Source: Planctomycetaceae bacterium (lineage in GTDB: Bacteria; Planctomycetota; Planctomycetia; Planctomycetales; Planctomycetaceae). Taken from it: a stretch of 6,632 nt of DNA. Location: contig JAGQQT010000231.1 of assembly GCA_020426065.1 (NCBI GenBank), forward strand, positions 1-6,632. The letters are read 5' to 3'. The notes beneath the pieces were generated by a model that was not told the DNA's origin, did not search any database, and was given only the letters and a program-made list of their open reading frames with translations. Position 1 is the stretch's first letter; the number at the start of each line of letters is the position of its first letter. Shown piece after piece: positions 6,164 through 6,632 of the stretch. The position numbers were made by a program, and so were the translations under genes.

Positions 6164-6632
6164 CCGATCATTATTCAGTGGACATCGCCATTGTTGGTGC
6201 CGGGTTCGGAGGCAGTTTCACCGCTCTCATCCTGAAACAGATGGGGTTTCGTGTTCTTGTTCTGGACCGGGCAAAGTATCCCCGCTTCGCGATTGGAGAA
6301 TCATCCACTCCCATTGCGGATCTGATTTTGCGAAAACTTGCCTCCCGATTTAATCTGCCCGCTTTATTGCCTCTCTCTCGATATGGCACCTGGAAGCAAA
6401 ACTGTCCCGAACTGGGGTGTGGAAGAAAACGGGGGTTTGCGTTTTACGAGCATCTCCCCGGACATCATTTCCAGCAGCTGGGCCAGAACGCCAATCAGCT
6501 GCTGGTGGCTGCCAGTTCCAGTGACTCCCGGTCTGATACACACTGGCTGCGAGCGGATGTCGATTTCCATTTCATGAATCAATTGCCGAAATTCGACATC
6601 CCCTGTTTTGATCAAACGGAAGTGAAGGTTCA
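6160..6632 (+). CDS. FAD-dependent oxidoreductase, flavin halogenase/geranylgeranyl reductase-like (N-terminal part)
   Basis: The frame opens at the ATG in the ATGA overlap with the radical SAM stop codon and runs off the window after 157 full codons. The N-terminus VDIAIVGAGFGGSFTALIL carries the FAD dinucleotide-binding GxGxxG (13-18), and D36 at the end of the second strand (VLVLDR) would contact the ribose. RFAIGESSTP (42-51) matches the GES(S/T)TP block shared by flavin-dependent halogenases and related group A flavin monooxygenases and reductases. The later segment CGRKRGFAFYEHLPG and the LRADVD stretch also fit this group. The WxWxIP motif that marks true halogenases would lie beyond the window, so halogenation cannot be claimed. 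The protein could equally be a monooxygenase or reductase. It is the third member of a coupled operon, and more genes may follow. Confidence 0.86.
   Translation, partial: MTDHYSVDIAIVGAGFGGSFTALILKQMGFRVLVLDRAKYPRFAIGESSTPIADLILRKLASRFNLPALLPLSRYGTWKQNCPELGCGRKRGFAFYEHLPGHHFQQLGQNANQLLVAASSSDSRSDTHWLRADVDFHFMNQLPKFDIPCFDQTEVKV

Overview
The window looks like planctomycete chromosome, at roughly 50% G+C by eye. The strongest sign is the left half. There, a cytochrome-c-like/DUF1549/DUF1553 protein is followed on the same strand by a DUF1501 protein, a gene pair greatly expanded in Planctomycetota and some relatives. The genus cannot be read from the sequence; a Gimesia/Rubinisphaera/Planctopirus-type lineage is a guess.

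Left half (1-3604, minus strand): a two-gene unit read right to left. The first gene encodes an exported protein of about 1018 residues with two CxxCH haem motifs and a discoidin-like insert. Its stop codon lies 22 bp before the start of a DUF1501 protein, of which only the N-terminal 175 residues fall inside the window. Both proteins have export-type N-termini.

Middle (3605-3882): a divergent intergenic region. It holds weak promoter-like hexamers for both directions, a perfect 10-bp palindrome and a 6-bp direct repeat.

Right half (3883-6632, plus strand): three tightly coupled genes. They encode (1) an asparagine-synthetase-like protein with an intact ATP-pyrophosphatase signature but no N-terminal Cys nucleophile, (2) a radical SAM protein whose motifs resemble the archaeosine-synthase beta-subunit (RaSEA/TIGR01210) family, and (3) an FAD-dependent oxidoreductase of the halogenase/geranylgeranyl-reductase-like group, cut by the window end. 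The reading frames overlap by 8 bp and 4 bp, which implies one transcript and translational coupling. An ATP-dependent amide or adenylate-forming enzyme, a radical SAM enzyme and a flavin monooxygenase/halogenase-like enzyme together look like a small-molecule or modification pathway. The substrate and product cannot be deduced from the sequence. This cassette is the best candidate here for an undescribed system.

No RNA genes, CRISPR arrays, insertion sequences or long repeats were seen.
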